From contig JAJDAL010000057.1 of assembly GCA_029261875.1 (NCBI GenBank), positions 1 through 64,000 on the forward strand: a DNA stretch of 64,000 nt, written 5' to 3'. The notes under the pieces were generated by a model that saw nothing but the letters and a program-made list of their open reading frames with translations, was not told where the DNA came from and made no database searches. Of the stretch, positions 18,007 to 30,053 are shown piece after piece. The first letter of the stretch is position 1. The number at the start of each line of letters is the position of its first letter. The position numbers and the translations under genes were made by a program. Source of the stretch: Deltaproteobacteria bacterium (GTDB lineage Bacteria; Myxococcota_A; UBA9160; JAJDAL01).

Positions 18007-18864
18007 ATGGCGATTCGCTCGGTTGGAATCTGTCTCAAGCCGAGTCAGGCGGAATTTGCCGGTACCGTGCGCGGCCTCGACAAGTGGCTGAGTGAGCGCG
18101 GGCAGGCGGTCGTGCTCGACGAAGACGCCGCTGAATGCGTGGGCCGCTCGGGGGTCACACGTCAAGAACTCACCGCCCAGGTGGACCTGATCGTCGTACT
18201 CGGAGGCGATGGAACCCTGCTCTCCGTGGCCCGCTCCGTGGGTGAGCGCAGCGTTCCGATCTTGGGCGTGAACCTCGGGACGCTCGGGTTTCTCACGGAA
18301 ATCGCCTTGGATGAAATGTTTGCGGCCCTGGAGCGGGTGTTCGACGACAATGTCCGCATCGAACCCCGCATGCGTCTGGACGTGCGCGTACGGCGTGGAG
18401 ACGCGGAGGTCGCCCAGTTTCTGGCGCTGAACGAGGCGGTGATCTCGAATGTCGACATGGCGCGCATCATCGAACTCGAAGCGCGGTCGTCCGGCGCGGA
18501 CGTGACGACCTATCACGCCGACGGCTTGATCGTCTCGACGCCCACCGGGTCCACCGCCTACTCGTTGTCGGCGGGGGGGCCGATCCTTCATCCGCAATTG
18601 AGCGCCATGGTGTTGACGCCGATCTGTTCCCACACCTTGACGCAGCGTCCGGTCGTTCTGCCGGAATCGACGGAGATCGAAGTGCAGACGCGCACTCGCG
18701 GGTCGGCGGTTCAATTGACCGTCGACGGCCAGGAGGGCGTCCAGCTCACCGAATCCGACGTGGTGCTGATCCGTCGCTCGGACCACCCGATTCGAATCGT
18801 GGGGTCTCCCTTTCGCAGCCGCTTCGAAATTCTGCGCCAGAAACTCCGCTGGGGTGAACGTTGA
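18007..18864 (+). CDS. nadK: NAD kinase
   Basis: This enzyme phosphorylates NAD to NADP in the cytosol. The GGDGT motif is at residues 66-70, followed by the VNLGTLGFLTE block, the catalytic-region LNEAVIS and the TPTGSTAYSLSAGGPI motif. The length of 285 is typical. recN starts inside its stop codon (TTGA overlap), the nadK-recN pairing seen in many bacteria. Confidence 0.96.
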   Translation: MAIRSVGICLKPSQAEFAGTVRGLDKWLSERGQAVVLDEDAAECVGRSGVTRQELTAQVDLIVVLGGDGTLLSVARSVGERSVPILGVNLGTLGFLTEIALDEMFAALERVFDDNVRIEPRMRLDVRVRRGDAEVAQFLALNEAVISNVDMARIIELEARSSGADVTTYHADGLIVSTPTGSTAYSLSAGGPILHPQLSAMVLTPICSHTLTQRPVVLPESTEIEVQTRTRGSAVQLTVDGQEGVQLTESDVVLIRRSDHPIRIVGSPFRSRFEILRQKLRWGER

Positions 18865-20552
18865 TCGAAACCCTGCGAATTCGAGATTTGGCCGTGGTCG
18901 AAGACGTCGAGCTCGAATTCGGTCCCAAGCTGAATGTGTTGACCGGAGAGACCGGCGCCGGCAAGTCGTTGGTCTTGGAATCACTCGCGTTGTTGGCCGG
19001 TGCCAGGGCCTCGGGCGATCGCGTCCGAACCGGCGCGGACTGCGCGGTGATCGAAGCCGTGTTTCGTACGGACGGATCGCCGAGTCTGGAGGCGGAGCTC
19101 GAAGCGCGCGGGATCGACGCCCCGGACCACGAACTCGTGGTGCGGCGAACCGTTGCCGTCGAAGGACGCAGTCGGGCGCAGGTGGGGGGGCAGCTGGTTC
19201 CCGTTTCTACCCTCGCAGAGCTGTTTCGCGGGCGTATCGAGATTTCGAGCCAGCACGAATCGCAGGCGCTCTTGCGCCGCGAAACCCACGGTCGCCTGCT
19301 CGACGCTTCCGGTGGTCTGACGGCCCTTCGCGAAACCGTTGCCAGCGGCTTTGCGGAACTCCGCACCCTGGATGCGGAGATCGAAACCCTGCGCAGCGCC
19401 GGTGAAGAGCGGGCGCGCCGCGAAGACTTTCTCGCTTTTCAGATGCACGAAATCGACGAAGCGAAACTCGTGAGCGGCGAATCGCAGAAGTTGGAGGTCG
19501 AACGCGAGCGCTTGGTTCACGCGGACCGGCTGCGCGGAGAAACGGCCCTGGCCGCCACGACCCTGAGCGGTGATCCCCAAGCCGGGTCCGAGACCGGGGC
19601 CGTCGACGCCATCGCGGCCGCCATGCGGCAGCTGGAACCGCTCGCGCTGCTCGACGGCAGCCTCGGCGAGATCATCGGCCGCCTGCGCGGCCTTCACGCG
19701 GATCTCCTCGACGCGGCATCGGAACTGGAACGCTTTGCCTCGGAGATCGAATCGGATCCCATCCGTCTGGCGGAAGTCGAAGCGCGCAGCGACGTGTTGC
19801 ACCGATTGTCCCGCAAGTACGGCGGCGACGAAGACGCCATTCTCGAATTTCGCGCCAACCTCGAAGTCGAATGGGACGGTCTGCGGGGTTCGGAATCGCG
19901 CCTCGAGGAGATGTGCGCTAAGCGCGAAAAACTGCGCGAGAGCTGGCTCACGGATGTGAAATCACTTTCCCGCGGACGCGCGAAGGCGGCGCGAAAGTTG
20001 GAGCGCGCGGTCACTGCGGCCCTCGGCGAACTCGCACTGGCCGGCGCCGAGCTCCGCGTGAATCTCGAGCCCGATACCGAGGCCGATCTTCCGCGCGGTC
20101 CCTTCGGGGCCGAGATTCCGGAGTTTCTGCTGGCCGCCAACGCGGGGGAACCCGAACGCCCCTTGCGTCGAGTGGCATCCGGGGGCGAGCTATCGCGCGT
20201 GTTTCTGGCGCTGAAGAACTGCTTGCGCGAGCAGACCGACGGGATGGTGCTCGTATTCGACGAGGTGGATGCGGGCGTCGGGGGGGCGGTGGCGGATCGC
20301 GTCGGGCGCGTATTGGGCGAGCTGGCGGGTACCCATCAGGTCTTGTGCATCACGCACCTGCCCCAGATTGCAGCGGGGGGAGTGGACCACTTCAAGGTCG
20401 AAAAGGTCGAGCAGGGTGGGCGAACGCGCGCATCGATCGCGAAGTTGCAAACCCGGGAACGCGTGGACGAGATCGCCCGCATGGCGGGCGGGGCCAAGGT
20501 GACGGCCGCCACACGCAAGCACGCCCGCGAGCTTCTGGGGTCTCAAGCGTAG
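18861..20552 (+). CDS. recN: DNA repair protein RecN
   Basis: This is an SMC-like ATPase that assists double-strand-break repair. Walker A GETGAGKS is at residues 29-36, a long Glu/Arg-rich coiled coil fills the middle, and the C-terminus carries the ABC signature RRVASGGELSRVFLALK and Walker B VLVFDEVDAGVGG. The TTG start overlaps the nadK stop, giving 563 residues, the family norm. Translational coupling to nadK is likely. Confidence 0.95.
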   Translation: MIETLRIRDLAVVEDVELEFGPKLNVLTGETGAGKSLVLESLALLAGARASGDRVRTGADCAVIEAVFRTDGSPSLEAELEARGIDAPDHELVVRRTVAVEGRSRAQVGGQLVPVSTLAELFRGRIEISSQHESQALLRRETHGRLLDASGGLTALRETVASGFAELRTLDAEIETLRSAGEERARREDFLAFQMHEIDEAKLVSGESQKLEVERERLVHADRLRGETALAATTLSGDPQAGSETGAVDAIAAAMRQLEPLALLDGSLGEIIGRLRGLHADLLDAASELERFASEIESDPIRLAEVEARSDVLHRLSRKYGGDEDAILEFRANLEVEWDGLRGSESRLEEMCAKREKLRESWLTDVKSLSRGRAKAARKLERAVTAALGELALAGAELRVNLEPDTEADLPRGPFGAEIPEFLLAANAGEPERPLRRVASGGELSRVFLALKNCLREQTDGMVLVFDEVDAGVGGAVADRVGRVLGELAGTHQVLCITHLPQIAAGGVDHFKVEKVEQGGRTRASIAKLQTRERVDEIARMAGGAKVTAATRKHARELLGSQA

Positions 20553-20614
20553 GGTTTTGTCTACGCCCCCCCCCGGTGCTTTTCGATGCGAGTCCGGGTT
20601 GCAGTGAATCCGTG

Positions 20615-20638
20615 CCGGACGTGCCGTCCGGGGAAGTT
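20615..20638 (+). terminator. Possible terminator after recN
   Basis: CCGGACG and CGTCCGG form a perfect 7-base-pair stem around a 3-base loop. It is followed by GGGAAGTTTT. The U tract is short and delayed, so it may be a weak intrinsic terminator. It sits in the 179-base gap between recN and the M23 peptidase. Confidence 0.35.
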
Positions 20639-20731
20639 TTGCGAATTCGGAGGGTTCGATCCTCGTCTGCCGGCTTGTGAGGAGCCGAATCTGTTCAAGC
20701 CCGCGCCGAGTCCTTCCGATCTTTCTTCCCC

Positions 20732-21688
20732 ATGGAACGTTTTACTGTGCTGGTGATTCCCGATGAACGGTCGAAGGTGCGCCGCTACCAGGTGCCCAAG
20801 CGCTGGGCCGCCATCGCGGTGGGGACGACGCTCGCCGTGGTCTTTGCGGTGTTGGCGGGGGCCATCGACTATCGACGCGTACGTCAGGATGTCGTGGAAC
20901 TCGATGCACTTCGATCCGAAACCGAAGAACAGCGCGCTCAGATCCAGGCCTTCGCCGAGAAACTCGCCGACCTCGATGGTGCGCTTTCGCGAATTCGCGC
21001 CTTCGAACGCAAGGTGCGGGTCATCGCCGATCTACCCGGCGGTGAGATCGCACCCGATGGGGAGCCTGGATTGGGCGGTGGCACGCCGGCCGAGGACGCT
21101 GCGGACCCGCAGACGCCGAATCCGGCCGGACGCGGCGGGGGCGAGGATTCCTGGCGCGAATTCCACGCAGACACCGGGCTCGGGAATCTGGAGCAGATGG
21201 CAATCCAGGTGGATCGGGCGGCCTTCATCGCGGGACAGCAATCGGCGTCCCTCGAGGACCTGATCGAACAATTGCACGACAAGGCCAACCAATTGGCCTC
21301 GACGCCTTCGATTCGGCCGACGCGCGGCTGGATCAGTTCGACCTTTGGTACCCGAATTTCTCCCTTCACGGGTCGCCGGGAACGCCACATGGGGCTCGAT
21401 ATCGCGACGGAACCCGGCAAACCCATCATCGCGCCTGCGGACGGGCGGGTGGTTTTCGTCGGTCGCAAGGGACCGCTCGGCAAGACGGTGATCGTCGATC
21501 ACGGGTATGGGGTTCGAACCCTCTACGGCCATACCGCGACGATTCACGTCAAGAAAGGGGATACGGTCGCGCGCGGAGAGCTGATTGCGGCCGTGGGGAG
21601 TACGGGGCGAAGCACGGGCCCGCATCTCCACTACGTGGTGGAAGTGAAGGGGAAATCCGTGGATCCCATGCACTACATCCTCGATTGA
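20732..21688 (+). CDS. M23-family murein endopeptidase
   Basis: This is a zinc metallopeptidase of the LytM/MepM type that cuts peptidoglycan cross-links. One membrane span lies at ~28-45 and is followed by a coiled coil (residues ~50-100) and a Gly/Pro-rich linker. The catalytic domain has the H-x3-D zinc motif in RHMGLDIA, the VIVDHGYGVRTLYGH strand and the HLHYVV motif. It resembles the N-terminally anchored M23 proteins that precede secA in several deltaproteobacteria. It lies 83 bases upstream of secA. Confidence 0.88.
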   Translation: MERFTVLVIPDERSKVRRYQVPKRWAAIAVGTTLAVVFAVLAGAIDYRRVRQDVVELDALRSETEEQRAQIQAFAEKLADLDGALSRIRAFERKVRVIADLPGGEIAPDGEPGLGGGTPAEDAADPQTPNPAGRGGGEDSWREFHADTGLGNLEQMAIQVDRAAFIAGQQSASLEDLIEQLHDKANQLASTPSIRPTRGWISSTFGTRISPFTGRRERHMGLDIATEPGKPIIAPADGRVVFVGRKGPLGKTVIVDHGYGVRTLYGHTATIHVKKGDTVARGELIAAVGSTGRSTGPHLHYVVEVKGKSVDPMHYILD

Positions 21689-21771
21689 TCTCAGTTCGGT
21701 TGGCCCGAGATAGGGGCTCTCGTTAAACTCCCGTCCCCCCGGCTGTCTCCGACGGAGAAACCGCGCATCCC

Positions 21772-24549
<2,778 letters not shown>

Positions 24550-24579
24550 CGGCCGGCGTTTGCTTACTTTCCCGTCGCT

Positions 24580-25791
24580 TTGGCAAAGAAGACCCAATCC
24601 AATTCGAGCCTGCCGCGCGGCTTTCGCGCCGTAGGAGTCCACTGCGGAATCAAAGCCAAGGGGGTTCTCGATCTCGCCTTGCTGGTGAGCGATGTGCCTG
24701 CGGCTGCTGCGGGCGTATTCACGCGCTCCACCGTCGTGGGGGCACCGGTGACGGTGTCGCGCGAACGGGTTCGCGCGGGGCGCGCCCGCGGTGTGGTGGT
24801 GAATAGCGGGGTCTCGAACGTCGCCATGGGGACACGTGGCGTGGCGGCCGCCCGCTCGATGGCGGCTTCGGCGGCGGCGGCGGTGGGGTGCCTCGAGAAA
24901 GAGATGCTCGTCGCTTCGACGGGCGTGATCGGCGAGCCCTTGCCGTTGGCGAAGATTCAGGCCGCGCTCCCGGCGGCGATCCGGGGCTTGTCGCCGCGCG
25001 GATTGCCGAGTGCGGCCCGCGCGATCATGACCACGGATACGGTTCCCAAGCTCGCCCATGCGCGTTTGCGCATCGGGAGCCGGGAAGTCCGCGTTGCGGG
25101 GATCGCCAAGGGGTCCGGGATGGTGGAACCCAACATGGCCACCATGCTTTCCTTTCTCGTGACCGATGCCGCCGTGGCGCCGGCGTTGTTGCGCCGCATC
25201 CTGCGCGCGAGCGCCGACCGCAGCTTCAACCGGTTGACGATCGACGGCGAGTCGTCGACCAGCGACACGGTCTTGTTGTTCGCCAACGGGTGCGCGGAGA
25301 ACGCCCGCCTGGCGAAGTCTTCGGACCGCGGTGCCAGCCGATTCGCTCAAGCCATTGGGGACGTGTGCGAGACCCTCGCCAAAGACCTGGCGCGGGACGG
25401 AGAGGGGGCCACGACGCTGATCTCTGTGCGCATCGAAGGCGCCAAGAGCCCGGCGGATGCGTCCCTGGCGGCCCGGCGGGTCGCCAACTCGCTGCTGGTC
25501 AAGACCGCGATCTTTGGCCGCGACCCGAATTGGGGGCGAATTCTGCAGACGATCGGCGCAGCGGGGGTCGCGATTCGCCTCGATCGGGCGGAGGTGCGGC
25601 TGTCCGGGGTCCGGGTATTCGGCTCGGGGGCCTCCACGGGGCCCGCCGCGCGCCGGAAGGCTGCGTTGCGGTTGGCCCGTCCGGAGGTCGAAATCGCCGT
25701 GCGCCTGGGAGCGGGCCGAAGTGGGGCCAGTTGCTGGACCTGCGACCTCTCCTACGACTACGTCCGAATCAACGCCGAATACACCACCTAG
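24580..25791 (+). CDS. argJ: Bifunctional glutamate N-acetyltransferase / amino-acid acetyltransferase
   Basis: ArgJ transfers acetyl from N-acetylornithine to glutamate in the cyclic arginine pathway. The autocleavage site KGSGMVEPNMATMLSF contains the nucleophilic Thr that becomes the N-terminus of the beta chain. RSFNRLTIDGESSTSDT-like and GRDPNWGRI motifs are intact. The start is a TTG at 24580 (403 residues). Together with argC further along, it covers two arginine steps in this window. The secA-argJ order is seen in relatives. Confidence 0.93.
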   Translation: MAKKTQSNSSLPRGFRAVGVHCGIKAKGVLDLALLVSDVPAAAAGVFTRSTVVGAPVTVSRERVRAGRARGVVVNSGVSNVAMGTRGVAAARSMAASAAAAVGCLEKEMLVASTGVIGEPLPLAKIQAALPAAIRGLSPRGLPSAARAIMTTDTVPKLAHARLRIGSREVRVAGIAKGSGMVEPNMATMLSFLVTDAAVAPALLRRILRASADRSFNRLTIDGESSTSDTVLLFANGCAENARLAKSSDRGASRFAQAIGDVCETLAKDLARDGEGATTLISVRIEGAKSPADASLAARRVANSLLVKTAIFGRDPNWGRILQTIGAAGVAIRLDRAEVRLSGVRVFGSGASTGPAARRKAALRLARPEVEIAVRLGAGRSGASCWTCDLSYDYVRINAEYTT

Positions 25792-26018
25792 TTCTGGCTG
25801 GCGAGGATGCCCGGGTGACCGAGGGCCACCCTTCGGGGGCGAAGCTTTCTCGCCCCAACCGAGACCCCGCAAGCCAGATTTGCTATCAACGGGCCAATTC
25901 ACACGCTCTGCGTCGCCCCTGCGGTGCCGTGTACGCGCGCGAAGCTGCGGCTTCTCGTGCGAATGCGGTGGGGGAAGCACGGCCGGAGCGGAGGCATAAC
26001 CGCGAAGGAGTTTCTCGA
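25792..26018 (+). promoter_or_regulatory. Leader region upstream of rpsB with two hairpins
   Basis: The 227-base gap between argJ and rpsB can fold GGGTG...CACCC (around 25813-25832) and a strong hairpin of GGGGCGA and TCGCCCC around a 7-base loop (25836-25856). Neither is followed by a T tract. The gap probably holds the promoter of the translation-factor operon, but I see no convincing -35/-10 pair. The hairpins could terminate argJ transcripts or form a regulatory rpsB leader. Confidence 0.3.
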
Positions 26019-27125
26019 ATGGTCGAACCGACCAGCGATCCCAGTGCGTCCAGCGAACCCTCCCCGGAATCCATGTCGGCCGCTACCGCCGGCGCGTTTG
26101 CGCGGCAAAACGGCGAAGTCACGGTCCAATCGTTGCTCGAAGCCGGTGTTCACTACGGACACCAGACCCGACGATGGGATCCGCGCATGCGCCCGTTTAT
26201 CTACGGCGAGCGCAACGGAATCCACATCATCAACCTCGATCAGACCGTTGGGTTGTTTCAGATGGCTGTGGATTTCTTGCGGGAAATCACGGCGGGCGGT
26301 GGCAAGGTCCTGTTCGTCGGGACGAAGCGTCAGGCTCAGGCGCCGATCCGGCTGGAGGCGGAACGATCCCAGCAGTTTTTCGTGAACAACCGCTGGCTCG
26401 GCGGAACGTTGACGAATTTCCGCACGGTCAAGAAGTCCATCGACCGCTTCAAGAACATGCTCGAGACGGTCGGCGACGAAGAGAAATCCGCCGAGCTTTC
26501 CAAACGAGAGCTATCGGGGATGAATCGCCAGATCGAAAAATACCGAAAGTCACTCGATGGGTTGAAGGACATGACGCGCTTGCCCGACGCCATCGTGGTG
26601 ATCGACGTGGGCAAGGAACACATCGCGGTCAGCGAGGGGCGTCGTCTGGGTATTCCCGTGGTCGGCGTGGTGGACAGCAATTGCAGTCCGGACGGAATTG
26701 ACTACGTGATTCCCGGCAACGACGACGCGATTCGCGCGGTCCAACTCTATTGTGGCCAGATGGCCGATGCGTGTCTCGAAGGCGCCGAAGTTCACAACCA
26801 GCGCGTCCAGGCCGAAGTCGCCGAGAAGGAAGCGCGTCGTGCGCCGACCGAAGCGGCGGCGCCCAGCAGCGGTCGCGTGGTGGTGGAGATCAAGCAACCG
26901 CCGCGCCGAAGCCGTGGCGGCGGTCCTGGCGGTCCCGGTGGCCGCGGTGGACCGGGCGGTGGCGGCGGTGGTGGCCGCGGCCATTCGGCGGGGGGTTGGA
27001 ACGAAGGGAAGGCCGAAGCGCCGGCGGCCGATGCCAAACCCGCCGAACCGGCTGCCGCTACGAAACCTGCCGAACCGGCTGCCGCGGAAGCTGCTGCGAA
27101 GCCCGAAACCAAAGATTCAGAGTAA
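26019..27125 (+). CDS. rpsB: 30S ribosomal protein S2 with long C-terminal extension
   Basis: S2 binds the 30S subunit late in assembly and helps recruit S1. The ATG at 26019 follows GAAGGAG at eight bases. Residues ~32-260 are a standard S2 (LLEAGVHYGHQTRRWDPRM, NRWLGGTLTNFRTVKKSI in part, VVDSNCSPDGIDYVIPGND). Two features are odd: a ~30-residue Ser/Pro/Glu-rich N-terminal addition and a C-terminal extension of ~105 residues. The tail has a basic Gly/Pro/Arg-rich block (PPRRSRGGGPGGPGGRGG) and then Ala/Pro/Lys/Glu repeats (KPAEPAAATKPAEPAA). Normal S2 is about 230-270 residues; this one is 368. Confidence 0.96.
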   Translation: MVEPTSDPSASSEPSPESMSAATAGAFARQNGEVTVQSLLEAGVHYGHQTRRWDPRMRPFIYGERNGIHIINLDQTVGLFQMAVDFLREITAGGGKVLFVGTKRQAQAPIRLEAERSQQFFVNNRWLGGTLTNFRTVKKSIDRFKNMLETVGDEEKSAELSKRELSGMNRQIEKYRKSLDGLKDMTRLPDAIVVIDVGKEHIAVSEGRRLGIPVVGVVDSNCSPDGIDYVIPGNDDAIRAVQLYCGQMADACLEGAEVHNQRVQAEVAEKEARRAPTEAAAPSSGRVVVEIKQPPRRSRGGGPGGPGGRGGPGGGGGGGRGHSAGGWNEGKAEAPAADAKPAEPAAATKPAEPAAAEAAAKPETKDSE

Positions 27126-27140
27126 AGAGAGGAACCGGAC

Positions 27141-28016
27141 GTGGGCGAGATTTCCGCAAAGGCGGTGAAGGAACTGAGGGACCGCACGGGTGCGGGGATG
27201 ATGGACTGCAAGCGTGCCCTGGGCGACGCGGACGGGGATGTTTCGGAGGCCGTCGACTTGCTGCGCGAGCGAGGTCTCGCCAAGGCGAGCAAACGCGGTG
27301 GCCGCGCGACGAGCGAGGGGACCATCAGTTTTGCGATCGGTCCAAGTGCCGGTGGAATGGTCGAACTCGGCTGCGAAACCGACTTCGTCGCCAAGACGCC
27401 CGAGTATCAATCCCTGGCGCAAACGCTCGCGGAGCTCGTGGCCGGGAGCGACGGACTGACGGATGTCGACCGGGTCCTGGCTGCGGATCTCGACGGGACC
27501 CCGGTTTCTGAGCGGATTACGCAGACGATTACGACCGTCGGTGAGAACATCGTGCTCAAACGCGTCACGCGCTTGAGCGTCGATGGTGCCGGGTCCGTGG
27601 GCGGTTACGTGCACGCCGGCGGAAAACTCGGCGTTCTGATCGCACTGGCCACGGAGGCCGCGGCGGATTCGGTTGCGCCGCTCGCCAAGGACCTGGCGAT
27701 GCACGTGGCGGCGGTGGACCCGACACCGCTCGCTGTGGCGCGCGATGGACTCGACGCCTCGGTGGTGGATCGAGAGCGCGAGATCTTGCGCAAGCAAGCG
27801 GATCAAAGCGGCAAGCCCGAGCAGGTCATCGACAAGATCGTCGAGGGGCGCCTCAAGAAGTTTTTTGCCGAGGTCTGTCTCGTGGAACAAGCTTTCGTGA
27901 AGGATCCCGACAAATCCATCGCCGATCTTCTCGAGGCGGTTTCGCGTAGCGCCGGCAGCCCCGTCAGCGTTCAGGCGTTCGAGCGCTTCAAACTGGGAGA
28001 CGAGGCGGAAGCGTGA
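27141..28016 (+). CDS. tsf: Elongation factor Ts
   Basis: EF-Ts is the nucleotide exchange factor for EF-Tu. The signature [19 protein letters not shown] is at the N-terminus and the second signature GCETDFVAK follows. The start is a GTG at 27141 with GAGG upstream, and the length is 291 residues. Its stop overlaps the pyrH start (GTGA). Confidence 0.97.
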   Translation: MGEISAKAVKELRDRTGAGMMDCKRALGDADGDVSEAVDLLRERGLAKASKRGGRATSEGTISFAIGPSAGGMVELGCETDFVAKTPEYQSLAQTLAELVAGSDGLTDVDRVLAADLDGTPVSERITQTITTVGENIVLKRVTRLSVDGAGSVGGYVHAGGKLGVLIALATEAAADSVAPLAKDLAMHVAAVDPTPLAVARDGLDASVVDREREILRKQADQSGKPEQVIDKIVEGRLKKFFAEVCLVEQAFVKDPDKSIADLLEAVSRSAGSPVSVQAFERFKLGDEAEA

Positions 28017-28726
28017 GTGCCGCGTACGGCAGGATCCTTCTGAAACTCTCCGGAGAGCGTCTCGCTGGGGAGAGCGGGTTTGGGATCAGCCCGACCATCA
28101 TCGCCCGCATCGCCGAAGAGATCCGCGAAGTCCACGAACTGGTGCCCCAGATCGGCATCGTGATTGGCGGCGGAAACGTGATCCGCGGCATCACGGCGGC
28201 CTCGGAGGGGATGGATCGCGGCATCGCGGATTACATGGGAATGATGGCGAGTGTCATCAACGCCCTGGCGCTTCAGGACGCACTCGAGAAAGTGGGACTG
28301 CCCACGCGCGTCCTTTCGGCGATCGAGATCAAGCAGGTCGCCGAGCCCTACATCCGAAGGCGCGCCGTGCGTCATCTGGAGAAGGGAAGGATGGTGATCT
28401 TCGCCGCCGGCACCGGGAATCCCTACTTCTCGACCGATACCGCGGCGGCACTGCGTGCGGCGGAAATTCACGCCGAAGTTCTCTTGAAGGCGACGCGCGT
28501 CGACGGTGTCTACAGCGCCGACCCGGAGACGGACAAAGAAGCGGTGCGCTACGAGCAACTCACGTACCAGCGCGCGATCCAGGAGAACCTCCGCTTCATG
28601 GATCAATCCGCAATCGCGCTGTGTCGCGAGAATCAGATACCCATCATCGTGTTCGATATGACGGTTCCTGGAAGTATTCGGAAAGCCGTATCGGGCGAGC
28701 ACACGGGGACTGTTGTTTCCGACTGA
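28013..28726 (+). CDS. pyrH: Uridylate kinase
   Basis: This enzyme phosphorylates UMP to UDP and belongs to the amino-acid-kinase fold, regulated in bacteria by GTP and UTP. Motifs are [10 protein letters not shown] at the N-terminus, [28 protein letters not shown] and [13 protein letters not shown]. The length of 237 is standard. It is coupled to tsf by a 4-base overlap, and frr follows 11 bases downstream. Confidence 0.97.
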   Translation: MSAAYGRILLKLSGERLAGESGFGISPTIIARIAEEIREVHELVPQIGIVIGGGNVIRGITAASEGMDRGIADYMGMMASVINALALQDALEKVGLPTRVLSAIEIKQVAEPYIRRRAVRHLEKGRMVIFAAGTGNPYFSTDTAAALRAAEIHAEVLLKATRVDGVYSADPETDKEAVRYEQLTYQRAIQENLRFMDQSAIALCRENQIPIIVFDMTVPGSIRKAVSGEHTGTVVSD

Positions 28727-28737
28727 CGGAGGATGCC

Positions 28738-29304
28738 ATGGCGGACGAAGAAGTCGCCATCGTGGTGAATGAAGCTCAGGACGCCATGGACAAGGCGGTT
28801 CGCAGTCTTCGGCACGAACTGCAGAAGGTGCGCACGGGGCGCGCGAATCCGGCCTTGTTGGACGGTGTGCAGGTCGACTACTACGGCACGCCGACGCCGA
28901 TCAATCAGCTGGCGAATCTAACCGCGCCGGATCCGCGTCTAATCGTCGTGTCTCCGTTCGACAAAGGTTCGATCCAGGCGATCGAGAAGGCCATCCAAAG
29001 TTCGGACCTCGGTCTCACGCCGGCGTCGGACGGAAAGGTGATCCGCCTTCCCATCCCGGCATTGACCGAAGAACGTCGCAAAGAGATGGTCAAGATGGTC
29101 CACAAGACGTCCGAACACCACAAATTGGGTGTTCGCGACGCGCGTCGAGAGGCCTTGGGAATGTTGAAGGACCTCGAGAAAGACGGTCTCGCCGAAGATG
29201 ATCGTCACCGCGCGGACAAGAAGGTCCAGGATCTCACCAACGAGTTCGTGGGCAAGATCGACGAAATCGCGGCGCAAAAGGAGAAGGAGGTCATGGAGGT
29301 CTAG
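28738..29304 (+). CDS. frr: Ribosome recycling factor
   Basis: RRF splits post-termination ribosomes together with EF-G. Conserved blocks include LQKVRTGRANPALLDGVQVDYYG (in part), IPALTEERRKEMVK and the C-terminal helix KIDEIAAQKEKEVMEV. The ATG at 28738 follows GGAGG at four to five bases. The length of 188 is normal. Confidence 0.97.
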   Translation: MADEEVAIVVNEAQDAMDKAVRSLRHELQKVRTGRANPALLDGVQVDYYGTPTPINQLANLTAPDPRLIVVSPFDKGSIQAIEKAIQSSDLGLTPASDGKVIRLPIPALTEERRKEMVKMVHKTSEHHKLGVRDARREALGMLKDLEKDGLAEDDRHRADKKVQDLTNEFVGKIDEIAAQKEKEVMEV

Positions 29305-29306
29305 TC

Positions 29307-30053
29307 ATGGTGGAGCGCCGACTGGATCCCGAACATCTCCCCCGGCACGTAGCGATCATCATGGATGGGAATGGTCGTTGGGCCGAAGAACGCGGACTTT
29401 CGCGCATCGAAGGCCACCGCGAGGGCATCGAGTCCGTGCGCGCGGTCTTGCGCGCGGCCCACGAGCTGGGCATCGGTACCCTGACCCTGTACGCCTTCTC
29501 GCTCGAAAACTGGAATCGCCCGCGCGACGAAGTCGGCGAGCTGATGGGATTGCTGGAACGCTACCTCGAAGAGGAACTGGACGAGGTGATGCGCAACGGG
29601 ATCCGCGTGCGCGCTGTGGGACGCCTCGAGCTGCTTCCGCCCAGCGTTCGCGAGCAACTCGACCGGGCCCTCGCGAAGACGCGCGACAACGATGAAATGC
29701 AACTCGTCTTTGCGCTGTCCTATGGGGGACGGCAGGAGATCGTCGATGGCGTGCGGAAGCTGTTGCGCGATGTGGAACAGGGGAAGGCCTCCGCGGATCA
29801 TATCGACGAGAAGGCGTTCAGCGCCTATCTCTACGACCCCGAAGTTCCGGATCCCGATCTCTTGATCCGAACCGGCGGCGAATCCCGAGTTTCGAATTTC
29901 CTCTTGTGGCAGATCGCGTACACCGAGATTCACGTGACCGAGCGCATGTGGCCGGACTTTCGGAAAGGCGATCTGGTGGATGCCATCCTCGATTTTCAGT
30001 CTCGCGAGCGGCGCTTCGGGATGACGAGTGCGCAGGTTCAGGGCTCGAAGTGA
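29307..30053 (+). CDS. uppS: Isoprenyl transferase (undecaprenyl diphosphate synthase)
   Basis: UppS makes the C55 lipid carrier for peptidoglycan and other envelope polymers by cis-prenyl addition. The signature HVAIIMDGNGRWAEERGL is at the N-terminus and RTGGESRVSNFLLWQIAYTE near the C-terminus. GGAGGT precedes the ATG at six bases. Its stop overlaps the dxr start, leaving no room for cdsA, which often sits between these genes. Confidence 0.96.
   Translation: MVERRLDPEHLPRHVAIIMDGNGRWAEERGLSRIEGHREGIESVRAVLRAAHELGIGTLTLYAFSLENWNRPRDEVGELMGLLERYLEEELDEVMRNGIRVRAVGRLELLPPSVREQLDRALAKTRDNDEMQLVFALSYGGRQEIVDGVRKLLRDVEQGKASADHIDEKAFSAYLYDPEVPDPDLLIRTGGESRVSNFLLWQIAYTEIHVTERMWPDFRKGDLVDAILDFQSRERRFGMTSAQVQGSK

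Noticed and set aside
26880-27090. CRISPR-like or tandem DNA repeat in the 3' part of rpsB
   Set aside because: The repetition is codon-level (Gly and Ala/Pro/Lys tracts) with irregular units, without spacers; it is coding low-complexity sequence.
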